Of a DNA stretch of 64,000 nucleotides, positions 7,391-16,018 are shown piece after piece. Origin of the DNA: Cyanobacteriota bacterium (GTDB taxonomy: Bacteria > Cyanobacteriota > Cyanobacteriia > CACIAM-69d). Each line of letters begins with the position of its first letter. The first letter of the stretch is position 1. The stretch is taken from contig JAKRSF010000003.1 in assembly GCA_022402445.1 (NCBI GenBank), positions 248,001-312,000 on the forward strand, in the 5' to 3' direction. The notes under the pieces were generated by a model. The model was given only the letters and a program-made list of their open reading frames with translations, was not told where the DNA came from and did no database searches. The translations under genes and the position numbers were made by a program.

Positions 7391-10378
7391 ATGGACGCCA
7401 ACTATCAGAGCCTGCCACGCAGCAAGCCCCTGACGGCCCTGTTGCGCTGGCTGAACCTGCGCCCGGAAGAGGGGGAACGCACCTGGTTGATGTTCGCCTT
7501 CTATACGGTGACCACCGTAGGGCTCAGTTGGCTCGATAACAGCACGGCGGGCCTCTTTGTCGATCGCTACGGGGCGGTGGGTCTGCCGCTGATTTACCTA
7601 TGCAATGCCCTGCTGGGGTCCGCCCTGGGCATGGCCTATTCCTGGATGCAGCGCACTTTGCCCCTGCGGCAGGCGATCGTCACCATTCCCCTGGTGATTG
7701 CCCTGCCGCTGGTGCTGTTCCGCATGGGGCTGGGCATTGAGCATTTGGCGGCCATCACGGTGTTTATGATGCGCCTGTGGCTGGATGTGACCTATGTGCT
7801 CAATGACATCAACACGTCGATCACGGCCAATCAGCTTTTCAATATTCGCGAAATTAAGCGCACCTATCCCCTCATCAGTAGCGGGGTGCTGGTGGCGGAT
7901 GTCATTAGCGGTTTTTCCCTGCCTTTGCTGCTGAAGTGGGTGGGGCTGCAAAATGTGCTGCTGATGGCGGCGGCGATGATTGCCCTGGGCGGCGGCATTT
8001 TGTTCTACCTGAGCAAGACCTACCGTCAGGCGTTTCCCGATGCGCCGAGCCGTTTTTTGGAGGATGGCGGCGGCGGGGATTATTCGCCGAATCGGCGGCT
8101 CCAGGGGCCGCTGCGGAGCTATGCGGTGTGGCTGGTGGGCTTTTTTGTCCTGGCCCAGGTGCTGCAACTGTTGATTGAGTTCCAGTTCCTCAATCAGTTG
8201 GAGTTGCAGAATGAGGGCCGCACGGATGTGGCGGAGTCGATCGCGAGTTTCCTGGGTTTATTCAATGGGGTGCTGGGGCTGGCGGAGTTGATTACCCAGT
8301 GGTCCCTGTCGAGTCGGGCGATTGAGCGGTTTGGCCTGTTCCGGTCGGCGGCGGCGCAACCGGTGGCGATCGCGTTGGCGGCGGTGGCGTCCTTGGCGGG
8401 GGGCTTTGCCTGGTTTGGGGGCGTGTCGAGTTTGTTCATCGGCGCGATCGCGATCAAATTCGTCGATGAACTGCTGCGCTATACCCTCTTCGCCAGTGCG
8501 GGGCCGGTCCTGTTCCAGCCGGTGCCCGATAACGTCCGCAGTGCCCTGCAAGCGCGGGTGCGGGGTCTGTTTGAATACCTCTCGACGGGCCTCGGGGGCG
8601 GTTTGGTCCTGGGCACCGTGTGGGTGTGCGCCAACTGGCTCCCGGCGGCTTGGGCCTCGTTCCAAAGCTGGGTGTTTGTGGCCCAGATTGCGATTTTTGC
8701 CTCCCTGTGGCTGCTGGTGGTGTGGGGGCTGCGATCGCGCTATGTCAGCCTGTTGGTCCTAAGCGCAGAACGGGGGCGGCTCGGCGCGATCGACGTCGAT
8801 TCCAGTACCCTCAAACTCGCCGTCATCGAAGCCCTCGAACAACCGGGCACCACGATCGAAGACAAACAATCCTGCATCGAACTCCTCAGCCGCATCGACC
8901 CCGATAACGTCAGCGAAGTCCTCGCCCCCCTCCTGACCGCCCTGCCCACCAAGCTCCAGCGGCAAAGCCTCGACGTCATGCTCCAGCAGCCGAGGGCGGA
9001 ATATCTGACCCAGGTGCGCGCCCTCATCGTCCAGCAGCCCCCGCCGCCGGTCCTGGCCGGAGCCCTGCGCTACCTCTGGCTCACGGAGGAGGATCAGGAC
9101 GTGCGCCATCTCCAGCCCTACCTGCGGCCCGAGGTGGATCCCATGGTGCGCGGCACCGCCGCCTCCCTGATCATGCGGCGCGGCACCCCCGCCCAAAAGG
9201 CCGAAGCCACCAACAGCCTGCGGAAAATGCTCACCAGCAAGGAACCCCACGAGCGGGTCATGGGCTGCCGCGCCCTGGGGGAGGCGGACTATCTCCAGGC
9301 ATTGCGGCTGTATATCCCCAACCTGCTCCAGGATGAATCGTTGGAGGTGCGCTGCGCCCTGCTGGAGGTGATCGCCTCAGCGGGCCTGGAGGACTATTAC
9401 CCGGCCCTGTTGCAGGGGCTGGCCACCAAACCCACCCGGGAGGCGGCCTTCAAGGGGTTGGCGCGCCTGGGTAATGACGCCCTGCCGATGCTGCTGAAGG
9501 TGGCTGAGGACATTCAGCAGCCGGACATTATGCGGGTCCATGCGTGGCAGGCGGTGGGGCAAATCGGCACGGCGGATGCCCTGGATGCCCTGGTGTGGGG
9601 GACGTTTACGAACTGGGGCCAGAGTCGGCGCAATCTGCTGCGGATTTTGCTGAAAATTCCCCAGGAGGCGGGCATTGAGGGGGTGCTGGTGCGCATTGGC
9701 CGCAGCGGCGTGGAGACGTTGATTGATCAGGAGTTGCGCTTTGCGGGGCAGCTCTATGGGGCGCTGGTGGATCTGACGCCGGCGCGGCTGCCGGGATCGG
9801 AGGCGGATCTGCTGCGGCAGGCCCTGCGGGATGCGTTGGCGGATGGGCAGGAATGTTTGTTTCTGCTGATGAAGTTTTTGTATCCGTTGGGGTCGATCCA
9901 GGCGGCGTCGTTCAATTTGCGATCGGGCTCGAAGGAGAATGTGGCCCGTGGCTTGGAGATTCTGGACAATACGCTGGATATTCCCAATAAGCGGGCGGTG
10001 CTGAGCTTGTTGGATGCGGCGGACGATCGCGAGAAGCTGGAAAGTTTGGCGGATTTGATTGGCTACCAGCCGCTGCTGCCCCGCGATCGCGTGCGATGGC
10101 TGATTGATCTGCGGTTTTTCATGGCGGACTGGCCCCTGGCCTGCTGTTTCAACCTGGCGCGGCAGGCCCGCTGGAGCCTGACCAGTGAGCAGACGATCGC
10201 CTGTTTGAGGCATCCGAGGGGGTTTGTGCGCGAGGCGGTGCTGGCCTATCTGGCGGTGGCGTCCCAGCGGGCGCTGATGGAATGGTTGCCGCGCCTCCAG
10301 GGGGATCCCGATCGCCTGGTGGCGGCCCAGGTGAAGCAACTGATGGCGGAACTGGGCCTATCGCCGACGGGGGGCTAG
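7391..10378 (+). CDS. Transporter-like membrane protein fused to a HEAT-repeat domain
   Basis: Large two-part protein of 995 residues. Residues about 20-480 are strongly hydrophobic with roughly twelve predicted membrane segments, of the MFS/nucleotide-transporter (Npt-like) type. Residues about 500-995 form a soluble helical array of HEAT-like repeats, with units such as EVLAPLLTALPTKLQRQ, DPMVRGTAASLIMRRG and DESLEVRCALLEVIAS. ATG 7391 is chosen over an in-frame GTG at 7298 because the latter adds a Pro-rich unstructured tail. Related proteins in other bacteria are often associated with a cyclic-nucleotide-binding domain. Such a domain is encoded separately at 11466, beyond an opposite-strand xisHI pair. 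The substrate is unknown. Confidence 0.75.
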   Translation: MDANYQSLPRSKPLTALLRWLNLRPEEGERTWLMFAFYTVTTVGLSWLDNSTAGLFVDRYGAVGLPLIYLCNALLGSALGMAYSWMQRTLPLRQAIVTIPLVIALPLVLFRMGLGIEHLAAITVFMMRLWLDVTYVLNDINTSITANQLFNIREIKRTYPLISSGVLVADVISGFSLPLLLKWVGLQNVLLMAAAMIALGGGILFYLSKTYRQAFPDAPSRFLEDGGGGDYSPNRRLQGPLRSYAVWLVGFFVLAQVLQLLIEFQFLNQLELQNEGRTDVAESIASFLGLFNGVLGLAELITQWSLSSRAIERFGLFRSAAAQPVAIALAAVASLAGGFAWFGGVSSLFIGAIAIKFVDELLRYTLFASAGPVLFQPVPDNVRSALQARVRGLFEYLSTGLGGGLVLGTVWVCANWLPAAWASFQSWVFVAQIAIFASLWLLVVWGLRSRYVSLLVLSAERGRLGAIDVDSSTLKLAVIEALEQPGTTIEDKQSCIELLSRIDPDNVSEVLAPLLTALPTKLQRQSLDVMLQQPRAEYLTQVRALIVQQPPPPVLAGALRYLWLTEEDQDVRHLQPYLRPEVDPMVRGTAASLIMRRGTPAQKAEATNSLRKMLTSKEPHERVMGCRALGEADYLQALRLYIPNLLQDESLEVRCALLEVIASAGLEDYYPALLQGLATKPTREAAFKGLARLGNDALPMLLKVAEDIQQPDIMRVHAWQAVGQIGTADALDALVWGTFTNWGQSRRNLLRILLKIPQEAGIEGVLVRIGRSGVETLIDQELRFAGQLYGALVDLTPARLPGSEADLLRQALRDALADGQECLFLLMKFLYPLGSIQAASFNLRSGSKENVARGLEILDNTLDIPNKRAVLSLLDAADDREKLESLADLIGYQPLLPRDRVRWLIDLRFFMADWPLACCFNLARQARWSLTSEQTIACLRHPRGFVREAVLAYLAVASQRALMEWLPRLQGDPDRLVAAQVKQLMAELGLSPTGG

Positions 10379-10420
10379 GAGGGGCAGTAAGCATTGAGGC
10401 AGCAGCGTCATGGCTTACGG

Positions 10421-10756
10421 CTAGGCCACCCCCAGGCCCGCATATTCGCGCAACTCCGGGGGCTGTAGGCCCAAAACGATCGCGGCCCGCTCCACCCCGC
10501 GCTCCAAAAGGGCATCCGTCAGGGAACAGTCCGTTTGATTGCGCTGAATCCAAATTTTGCCGGCGCGAATTTCCAGATGAATGAGGCAGTTATAAATTCG
10601 CCGCTGGCCGTCCCAGCCCAAATCAATCAACAGATACCGATCCGCTGCCGGATCAAAAATTGTTTGTGATTCCACCTCTCCCCCCAAGGGAGAACCGGTG
10701 GCATAGTCCGCCAACAGTTCCTGAATGATTTGTCGATATTGCGCTAGTCGATCCAT
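10421..10756 (-). CDS. xisI: XisI-like protein
   Basis: XisI was named from the Nostoc/Anabaena fdxN element, where XisH and XisI are needed with the XisF recombinase for element excision. Homologues are common in cyanobacteria without such elements, so the general role is unknown. The 111-residue protein shows the family pattern MDRLAQYRQIIQELL, YLLIDLGWDGQRRIYNCLIHLEI, KIWIQRNQT and a C-terminal LVLGLQPPELREY-like end (IVLGLQPPELREY). It overlaps the end of xisH by 13 bases, so the two are translationally coupled. It is convergent with the transporter-HEAT gene. No recombinase gene is nearby. Confidence 0.9.
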   Translation of the reverse strand: MDRLAQYRQIIQELLADYATGSPLGGEVESQTIFDPAADRYLLIDLGWDGQRRIYNCLIHLEIRAGKIWIQRNQTDCSLTDALLERGVERAAIVLGLQPPELREYAGLGVA

Positions 10757-11160
10757 TGCAAAATCACCTCATCCTGCGGCCCATACACCATTAATTTGAG
10801 TCCATAGGTTTGAATAGCTAGCTGTGGCAAATCTCGACCAAAAAATGATTGGTAAGGAACAATCGGGACTGCCAAATAAAGCATTCGGTCGGGATCTAGC
10901 CGTTCAAGGGCCAAACGGTAATTGAGGAATTGCCCCAACGCCAAATGGAAGTCCAGCATGGCCGAATCATTTAGAAAACTTTTGATCTCTACGGCGATCT
11001 TTTTCCCAGTTCGCTGCGCCCCCAAAAGCTGCTGTGCCCCTAGATCGATTTCCAGGCGATCGCCCGCGCCAAATTCCAAACGCAGGGGATCATGGGTAAT
11101 CTCCCACGCCTGTTTTTCGAGACCTCGCCTAACGGCATTATGGAACTTATCCCTAGCCAT
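10744..11160 (-). CDS. xisH: XisH-like protein, nuclease-fold
   Basis: Partner of XisI. The 138-residue protein starts MARDKFHNAVRRGLEKQAW. It has the family motif RLEIDLGAQQLLGAQR, then KKIAVEIKSF, which looks like a PD-(D/E)XK active-site strand (Asp in IDLGA, Glu-x-Lys in EIK). FGRDLPQLAIQTYGLKLMVY lies near the end. The nuclease reading is inferred from these motifs. It is first in the xisH-xisI pair. The pair sits between two + strand genes that may belong together functionally and has fewer HIP1 sites than its surroundings, which suggests mobility. Confidence 0.9.
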   Translation of the reverse strand: MARDKFHNAVRRGLEKQAWEITHDPLRLEFGAGDRLEIDLGAQQLLGAQRTGKKIAVEIKSFLNDSAMLDFHLALGQFLNYRLALERLDPDRMLYLAVPIVPYQSFFGRDLPQLAIQTYGLKLMVYGPQDEVILQWID

Positions 11161-11465
11161 TAAAACTATTTAAATGCTCGTTAATCCAAGTCTGATTGTG
11201 AACTCAAATTGGAAATTGAATGGAGTAATCTCTGGAGGCAAAATTGGCCCGTCTATACTGTAACCGAAAGGCAATGGGGTCAATCGCGCCCGTAGACCTC
11301 AGCCAAGCGCCTAGGCTCTCCGCTGGGCTGTTAACCTCTCCCGCCGCTAGGATAAGATGTAAGGCTAGGAGGAGCCCGTCGTGCAGCCCTTGCTCCGCAA
11401 CACCGCTGTCCATGGCGCGCTGGCGATCGCCCGATGTGCCGTTTGCGTAGAATTGCTTAGCGCCC
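11161..11465. other. Divergent intergenic region, xisH/CNB gene
   Basis: About 300 bases with no convincing gene. Short promoter-like AT patches flank both ends (for example around 11205-11260). I see no terminator, RNA gene or repeat. Confidence 0.35.
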
Positions 11466-11948
11466 ATGCTCACTAGCGTCGATCGCCTGCTGTTTATTCG
11501 CGAGGTGCCCATCTTCAAGGAATTGAGGGATGAGTTTCTCGTGCGATTGGCGTCCTGTATGGATGAGCTGTCGTTCCCGGCCCACCAAACCATCTTCACC
11601 CAGGGGCAGGAGGGGCGATCGCTCTATATCGTCGTGTCCGGGCAGGTGCGGGTGCATTTGGCGGACGATCGCGAGCTGGCCAAACTGGGGAAAGGATCCT
11701 TTTTTGGCGAGATGGCCCTCTTCGATTCGGAGCCGCGATCGGCCTCGGTGACGACGTTGGAAACCTGCGAATGCCTGATGCTGACCCAGCAGCAACTCTA
11801 TGACGCCATCGACGAGACGCCGGACATTGCCGTGAATGTGATCCGTCTGCTGTCGCGCCGCATTCGCCAACTGAACGAAAAGCTGAACGAGAAGCGCGAT
11901 CGCGAGGCCGCCCGGGAAGTCCGCACCGCCCTGAAGCCAAAATCCTGA
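11466..11948 (+). CDS. Stand-alone cyclic-nucleotide-binding domain protein
   Basis: A 160-residue protein consisting of one cNMP-binding domain (about 18-135) with no DNA-binding helix-turn-helix, so it is not a CRP transcription factor. The phosphate-binding cassette is complete: GSFFGEMALFDSEPRSASV, with the Glu and Arg that contact the ribose and phosphate. The C-terminus is a charged helix (RRIRQLNEKLNEKRDREAAREV). The opening SVDRLLFIREVPIFKEL is typical of domains appended to larger proteins. It could serve the transporter-HEAT protein encoded upstream, or the adenylyl cyclase at 36893; both ideas are inference. An inverted repeat CCTGACCC/GGGTCAGG (11944-11951, 11985-11992) spans its stop codon. 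Confidence 0.87.
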   Translation: MLTSVDRLLFIREVPIFKELRDEFLVRLASCMDELSFPAHQTIFTQGQEGRSLYIVVSGQVRVHLADDRELAKLGKGSFFGEMALFDSEPRSASVTTLETCECLMLTQQQLYDAIDETPDIAVNVIRLLSRRIRQLNEKLNEKRDREAAREVRTALKPKS

Positions 11949-12045
11949 CCCCCTAAACACGAAAAAGCCCCCCGCGATCGCGAAGGGTCAGGCTCTAGAG
12001 AGAGCATCAGAAGCGACTCAAATCGGTTCGGGAAGGCGGGGCGAT

Positions 12046-12246
12046 CTAGCTCATGGTTGCGCCGCTGCGATCGTAGGACGCACGCACCGATCCCTCAATT
12101 TTTCCCTGAATGCAGCTCCAGTGGTGGACCGCCTCCTCGCCAAGCTCCATCCCTTCAATGGCGCGGCCCAGCATCGACTGCTGGCGGTTCTTGACGACGT
12201 GGTGGTGGCGCATCATCAGGACGCGGGCGCGATCGGATAGGTTCAT
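12046..12246 (-). CDS. gifA: Glutamine synthetase inactivating factor IF7-like
   Basis: Small basic protein (66 residues) matching my recollection of cyanobacterial IF7. It has an ARxLMMRHHxxxKNRQQSML block at residues 7-26 and a C-terminal ASYDRSGATMS. In Synechocystis, IF7 binds and inactivates glutamine synthetase type I when ammonium is plentiful, and its gene is repressed by NtcA. Here a perfect TGTA-N8-TACA site lies upstream, overlapping the likely promoter. The ribosome binding site (AGGAGG, about 8 bases before ATG) is strong. The length and basic character fit IF7 (about 65 residues). No glnA gene is in this window. Sequence recognition is from memory, but the promoter agrees independently. 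Confidence 0.85.
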   Translation of the reverse strand: MNLSDRARVLMMRHHHVVKNRQQSMLGRAIEGMELGEEAVHHWSCIQGKIEGSVRASYDRSGATMS

Positions 12247-12332
12247 GGCGGGATCCTCCTGGAGGAATAGTGAAATGCGGCTTAGGGGGACAACGGTTGG
12301 GTCCTTACAGCTTGGCTGGTCTCGATTGATTC

Positions 12333-12338
12333 ATTATA
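12333..12338 (-). promoter_or_regulatory. Probable gifA -10 box
   Basis: Perfect TATAAT on the minus strand (12338 to 12333) in an AT-rich patch, about 87 bases upstream of the gifA start codon. There is no good -35 hexamer at 17 bases; the NtcA site occupies that area. Confidence 0.65.
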
Positions 12339-12348
12339 AATAATTTTC

Positions 12349-12364
12349 TGTAGCTTAGGCTACA
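12349..12364 (-). promoter_or_regulatory. NtcA binding site upstream of gifA
   Basis: The sequence TGTAGCTTAGGCTACA is a perfect match to the NtcA consensus TGTA-N8-TACA and is almost fully palindromic. With a start site 6-7 bases after the TATAAT at 12338-12333, its centre falls near -30, where NtcA would block rather than activate transcription. The classic activating position is near -41.5. Confidence 0.82.
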
Positions 12365-12473
12365 TATTGAATTTTATTCATGGAACTTCACGAACTTTTG
12401 GGAAGGGATCGGCGCGATCGCGAAGTCCGCTAAGCTCTGGGGGTTGTGGTGGCGGCGTTTGCGGAGGATCGGC

Positions 12474-13328
12474 ATGGGGATCAAGGGGATCACGGAGGCC
12501 AGCCTGGAGGCGGGGGGCCGCACCTGGTTCTATCGGGAGGCGCTGCCGGAGCAGGACAACGGTCGGCCGCCGGTGGTGTTGCTCCATGGGCTGGTGTCCC
12601 AGAGCTATGGCTGGCGCAAGACCTTGCCGGAGTTGGCGGCGGCGGGTTTTAGGGCGATCGCGCCGGACTGGCTGGGCTGTGGTTTTTCCCAGAAGGTGGA
12701 TCGGCTGGACTTTAGCTACCGGCCCGAGGCACTGGCGGCGGCGTTGGGGGAGTGGATCGAGGCCATGGGGATCGGGCGTTTTTCCCTGGTGACCCAAGGG
12801 TTTCTGGGGACGGCGGGGTTGCTCTATGCCCTGGGGGCGCGCGATCGCGTGGAGCGGCTAGTCATCCTCAACGGGCCAGTTACGCCGGACGCAAAATTGC
12901 CCTGGAAGATGTCCCAACTGGCCATTCCCTTCGTGGGGGATATGTTGACCCAGGATCCCCTGTTGGTCGATCGCATCCTGGAGGGGGGAAGCCCGTACCA
13001 GGTGGCGGATGAGGATTTGGATGTGTACCGTCGCCCGTTCCTGAAAAGTTCCGATGCGGGGCGATCACTCCTGGCGATTGTGCAGCGGCTGGCGGTGCCG
13101 AAGGTGACCCAAACGGTGGCGGCGGGGTTTGCGTCCTGGGAGGGGCCGGTGCTGGTGCTCTGGGGCGATCGCGATCCCTGGACGCCGGTGGCCCAGGCGG
13201 AAGCCTTTACAAAAACCTTGCCCCAGGGGGAATTGGTGACCCTAGAGGAGGTGGGGCACTATCCCCAGGAGGACTGGCCGGAAAAGGTCAATGAGGCCCT
13301 GATTCTGTTCCTGCGGCGTCAGAATTAG
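12474..13328 (+). CDS. Alpha/beta hydrolase-fold protein lacking the usual nucleophile
   Basis: Looks like the haloalkane-dehalogenase/epoxide-hydrolase group: PPVVLLHGLVSQSYGWRKTLP, then APDWLGCGFS, an acid strand VLVLWGDRDPWTP and a histidine VTLEEVGHYPQEDWP. At the nucleophile elbow it reads VTQGFLGTAG. A Gly stands where Ser, Asp or Cys is expected (residue 109 from this start), so ordinary triad hydrolysis is doubtful. The start at 12474 has GGAGG six bases upstream; an in-frame ATG at 12444 does not. At 284 residues the length is normal. Its neighbour on the same strand is a FAD oxidoreductase 138 bases on. Confidence 0.82.
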   Translation: MGIKGITEASLEAGGRTWFYREALPEQDNGRPPVVLLHGLVSQSYGWRKTLPELAAAGFRAIAPDWLGCGFSQKVDRLDFSYRPEALAAALGEWIEAMGIGRFSLVTQGFLGTAGLLYALGARDRVERLVILNGPVTPDAKLPWKMSQLAIPFVGDMLTQDPLLVDRILEGGSPYQVADEDLDVYRRPFLKSSDAGRSLLAIVQRLAVPKVTQTVAAGFASWEGPVLVLWGDRDPWTPVAQAEAFTKTLPQGELVTLEEVGHYPQEDWPEKVNEALILFLRRQN

Positions 13329-13466
13329 CGGAAATCCGGGGGCGATCGCCGCTGGGGTTCTCCGCTGGCCCTTGGCATTCGCCCTTTGAATCGGATCATG
13401 AACTCCAGTTGAATTTCCCCCGGCGATCGCGCCAAGATGGAGCGATTCACCTGCCCCGTTGGCGCT

Positions 13467-14645
13467 ATGGCTTTATCGACGAAACCTCGGGTTGTCATCA
13501 TCGGTTGCGGCATCGTTGGGGCGACGATCGCCTACGAGCTAGGCCGGGGGGAGCAGTTTGATGTGACGGTGCTCGAACGGCAGCCCAAGGCCCCCGCGAT
13601 CGCCCCCGATGCGATCGCCACCTACCGCACCGGCACCCCCGGAGCCTTGGGGATGCTGATGGGGGTAGTGAGCCAAAAGGTCCAGGGGCGGGCTTGGGAC
13701 CTGCGGGAGGCCAGTCTGCGGCGCTTCCATACCCTGATCCCGGAACTGGAAAGCCTCACGGGCACCAAGGTGGCCCACAACGAAAATGGCCTCCTGAAGC
13801 TGTGCGGCCCCGACGGGGATCTGGCCCAGTGGGAGGCTTTGGCGGCCCAGCGCAAGGCCCAGGGCTGGCCCCTGGAGGTGTTGGGAACCGACGCGATCGC
13901 GGGCACCTATCCCCAGGTGTCCATGGAGGCATTGGGGGGGGTGTCCTTTGGCATCTACTCCCCCAAGGATTGGCAGGTGCAGCCCATTTCCCTGCTGACG
14001 GCCCTGGTGAATGGGGCGCGGCACCATGGGGTGAAATTTTCCTTTGGCACCACGGTGACGGCCCTCCATCCCCAGGTCGGCGGCATTCGGGTGGAGTTGG
14101 CGGATGCGGAAAAGGGGGCGGCTCCCCTGGCTCCCATCGGGGCGGATTGGATCGTGGTGGCGGCGGGGCTCGGCTCCAGCGCGATCGCGGCGACGGTGGA
14201 GGAAACGGCTTCCTTAAAATTGCAGCCGGTGTTGGGGCAGGCGGCGAAGTTCCAGTTGGATCGGCCCCTGGCGATGCGCGAACCGGCCATCACGGGGGAT
14301 GACGTGCATGTGGTGCCCATCGGCGGCGGCGGCTATTGGGTGGGGGCGACGGTGGAATTTGGCGGGGACGATCCGACGGCGGTGCCAGTGGCCGATCGCG
14401 ATCGCTGGCAAACGGTGCTGGATGCGGCGATCGCCCTGTGCCCGGATCTAGCTTCCGCGACGATTACCCAAACCTGGTCCGGCCTGCGGCCCCGCCCCGT
14501 CGGTCAACCGGCCCCGGTGATTGAACCGCTGCCATCGTGCGATCGCATCTGGCTGGCGACGGGCCACTATCGCAATGGGGTTCTCCTGGCACCGGCCACG
14601 GCGGAGGCGATCGCCACGGCCCTGCGACAGGCGGCCTTTGCCTAG
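13467..14645 (+). CDS. FAD-dependent oxidoreductase (DAO/glycine-oxidase family)
   Basis: Flavoprotein amine oxidase-like enzyme. The N-terminal FAD loop is RVVIIGCGIVGATIAYELG. A central substrate region and a second dinucleotide strand (ADWIVVAAGLGS) follow. The C-terminus has WSGLRPRPVGQPAPVIEPLPSCDRIWLATGHYRNGVLLAPATAEAI (noted in pieces), the typical FAD-closing segment of DadA/ThiO/SoxB proteins. The start at 13467 (MALSTKPRVV) places the FAD loop at residue 9; ATG 13437 adds ten residues. At 392 residues the length is typical. Substrate not determinable: a role in thiamin synthesis (ThiO) is possible, but no thi genes are nearby. Confidence 0.83.
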   Translation: MALSTKPRVVIIGCGIVGATIAYELGRGEQFDVTVLERQPKAPAIAPDAIATYRTGTPGALGMLMGVVSQKVQGRAWDLREASLRRFHTLIPELESLTGTKVAHNENGLLKLCGPDGDLAQWEALAAQRKAQGWPLEVLGTDAIAGTYPQVSMEALGGVSFGIYSPKDWQVQPISLLTALVNGARHHGVKFSFGTTVTALHPQVGGIRVELADAEKGAAPLAPIGADWIVVAAGLGSSAIAATVEETASLKLQPVLGQAAKFQLDRPLAMREPAITGDDVHVVPIGGGGYWVGATVEFGGDDPTAVPVADRDRWQTVLDAAIALCPDLASATITQTWSGLRPRPVGQPAPVIEPLPSCDRIWLATGHYRNGVLLAPATAEAIATALRQAAFA

Positions 14646-14696
14646 GGGACTTTGGGCGGTTGATTGTTGGGTTGGATTGATTGGATGGATGGGGCG

Positions 14697-15875
14697 TTAG
14701 CGTGATCGCGTGGACATCGCCTCCCCAGGGGATTGGGCCGGTAGGGTTTCCGCCGCCGCATCCAGCACCAGCCCCGGATCCTCGGGCGATCGCAGCACCG
14801 CCAGCGCCTCTTTTATGACAACCGCCGTCGGCACCGCCACAATCACCCCCAGCAGGCCCCCCACCCGCGCCCCGGTCAAAATCGCCACGAACACCCAAAA
14901 GGGATTCAGGCCCGTCACGCTCCCCAGCACCCGAGGGGCCACCAAATTCTCGATCACCTGCTGCACCAGCAGCGCCGCCGCCAGCGCCTGCAACGCCAAC
15001 GTAATGTTTTGCAGCGCCACCAAAAGCGTCACCACCGCAATGCCCACGGAGCCGCCAAAGGGCACCAGCGCCACCAACCCGATCGTCAGGCCAAACAGCA
15101 AACCAAAGGGAATTTTCAGCAGCACAAACATCACCGTCACCCCAACGCCGAGGCTCGTGGCATTGAGGATTTGGCCGATGAAATAGTTCTGAAAACTCGA
15201 TCGCAACGTGCGCGACACGCGATCGCGGGCGCGATCGGGCAGCCAATTAATCAAACTCTCCCAAATTTCATCACTGTGCTGCACCAGATAAAACGTCAGC
15301 ACCACCGTCAGCAGCACATCCAGCAGCCGCACCACCGTCAGCACCGTCACATTCAGGGCCAGGTTCAGGGTGCGCCCCGCCAGCCGCTGAAGCTCATCCT
15401 TGAGGCGATCATTAAATTGCGTAATTGCCCCATCGAGACTGATGGGCAGGCCAAAAATCTCCGCCCGCTCATTGAGGATCATCAACTGCTGCTGGCCCGA
15501 ATCAATCCACTCCGGCAGCCGCGCCACCAACTGCTGCGCCTGGGACACGGCCAACGGCACCAGGGTCACCCCCACGCCGATCACCAGGGACAGGGCAACG
15601 AGAAACACAAAAATTGACGCCGGCCCGCGCCGCACCCCCCGCTGGGACAGCCAGCCCACGGGATAGCTCAGGACGAACGACAGGAGCGCCGCCACGGTCA
15701 AAATTGCCAGCAGGGACTGGAAATAGCCAAAAATCGTCGCCAAGGCCCAGGCATTCAGCAGGGCGAGGGGGGCCACTAGGGCGATCGCCAAGGGCCGCGC
15801 CAGGGGACCGAGGGAACTCCACCACTGCCACAGTTTGCTCCTGCCGTTGGGAACCGACGACCCAAACTCTGCCAT
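14697..15875 (-). CDS. AI-2E family transporter (PerM-like)
   Basis: Multi-pass membrane protein of 392 residues with about eight hydrophobic segments: two near 25-80, a soluble amphipathic middle (about 95-210), and a cluster at 215-350. The middle contains ARLPEWIDSGQQQL, and the C-terminal half has the family signature GLVALVPFGGSVG and LAALLVQQVIENLVAPRVLG. Members export autoinducer-2 or act in Na+/H+ exchange; most cyanobacterial ones are uncharacterised. The ATG at 15875 (MAEFGSSVPNG) is used; a start at 15902 would add nine residues. It is convergent with the FAD oxidoreductase. Confidence 0.88.
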   Translation of the reverse strand: MAEFGSSVPNGRSKLWQWWSSLGPLARPLAIALVAPLALLNAWALATIFGYFQSLLAILTVAALLSFVLSYPVGWLSQRGVRRGPASIFVFLVALSLVIGVGVTLVPLAVSQAQQLVARLPEWIDSGQQQLMILNERAEIFGLPISLDGAITQFNDRLKDELQRLAGRTLNLALNVTVLTVVRLLDVLLTVVLTFYLVQHSDEIWESLINWLPDRARDRVSRTLRSSFQNYFIGQILNATSLGVGVTVMFVLLKIPFGLLFGLTIGLVALVPFGGSVGIAVVTLLVALQNITLALQALAAALLVQQVIENLVAPRVLGSVTGLNPFWVFVAILTGARVGGLLGVIVAVPTAVVIKEALAVLRSPEDPGLVLDAAAETLPAQSPGEAMSTRSR

Positions 15876-16018
15876 TGCAACGTTGCCCTCCGAGGCCCTC
15901 AAAGCTGGTTACATGCTATTACGGTCGGTCCCGTTCAGGCCGCGATCGCGGGGTCTTTTTAAGGTCTAGGGTTTCTACCCGGCCCCACGCCCAATCGCAA
16001 TCCCCTAAAACCGTTTCC

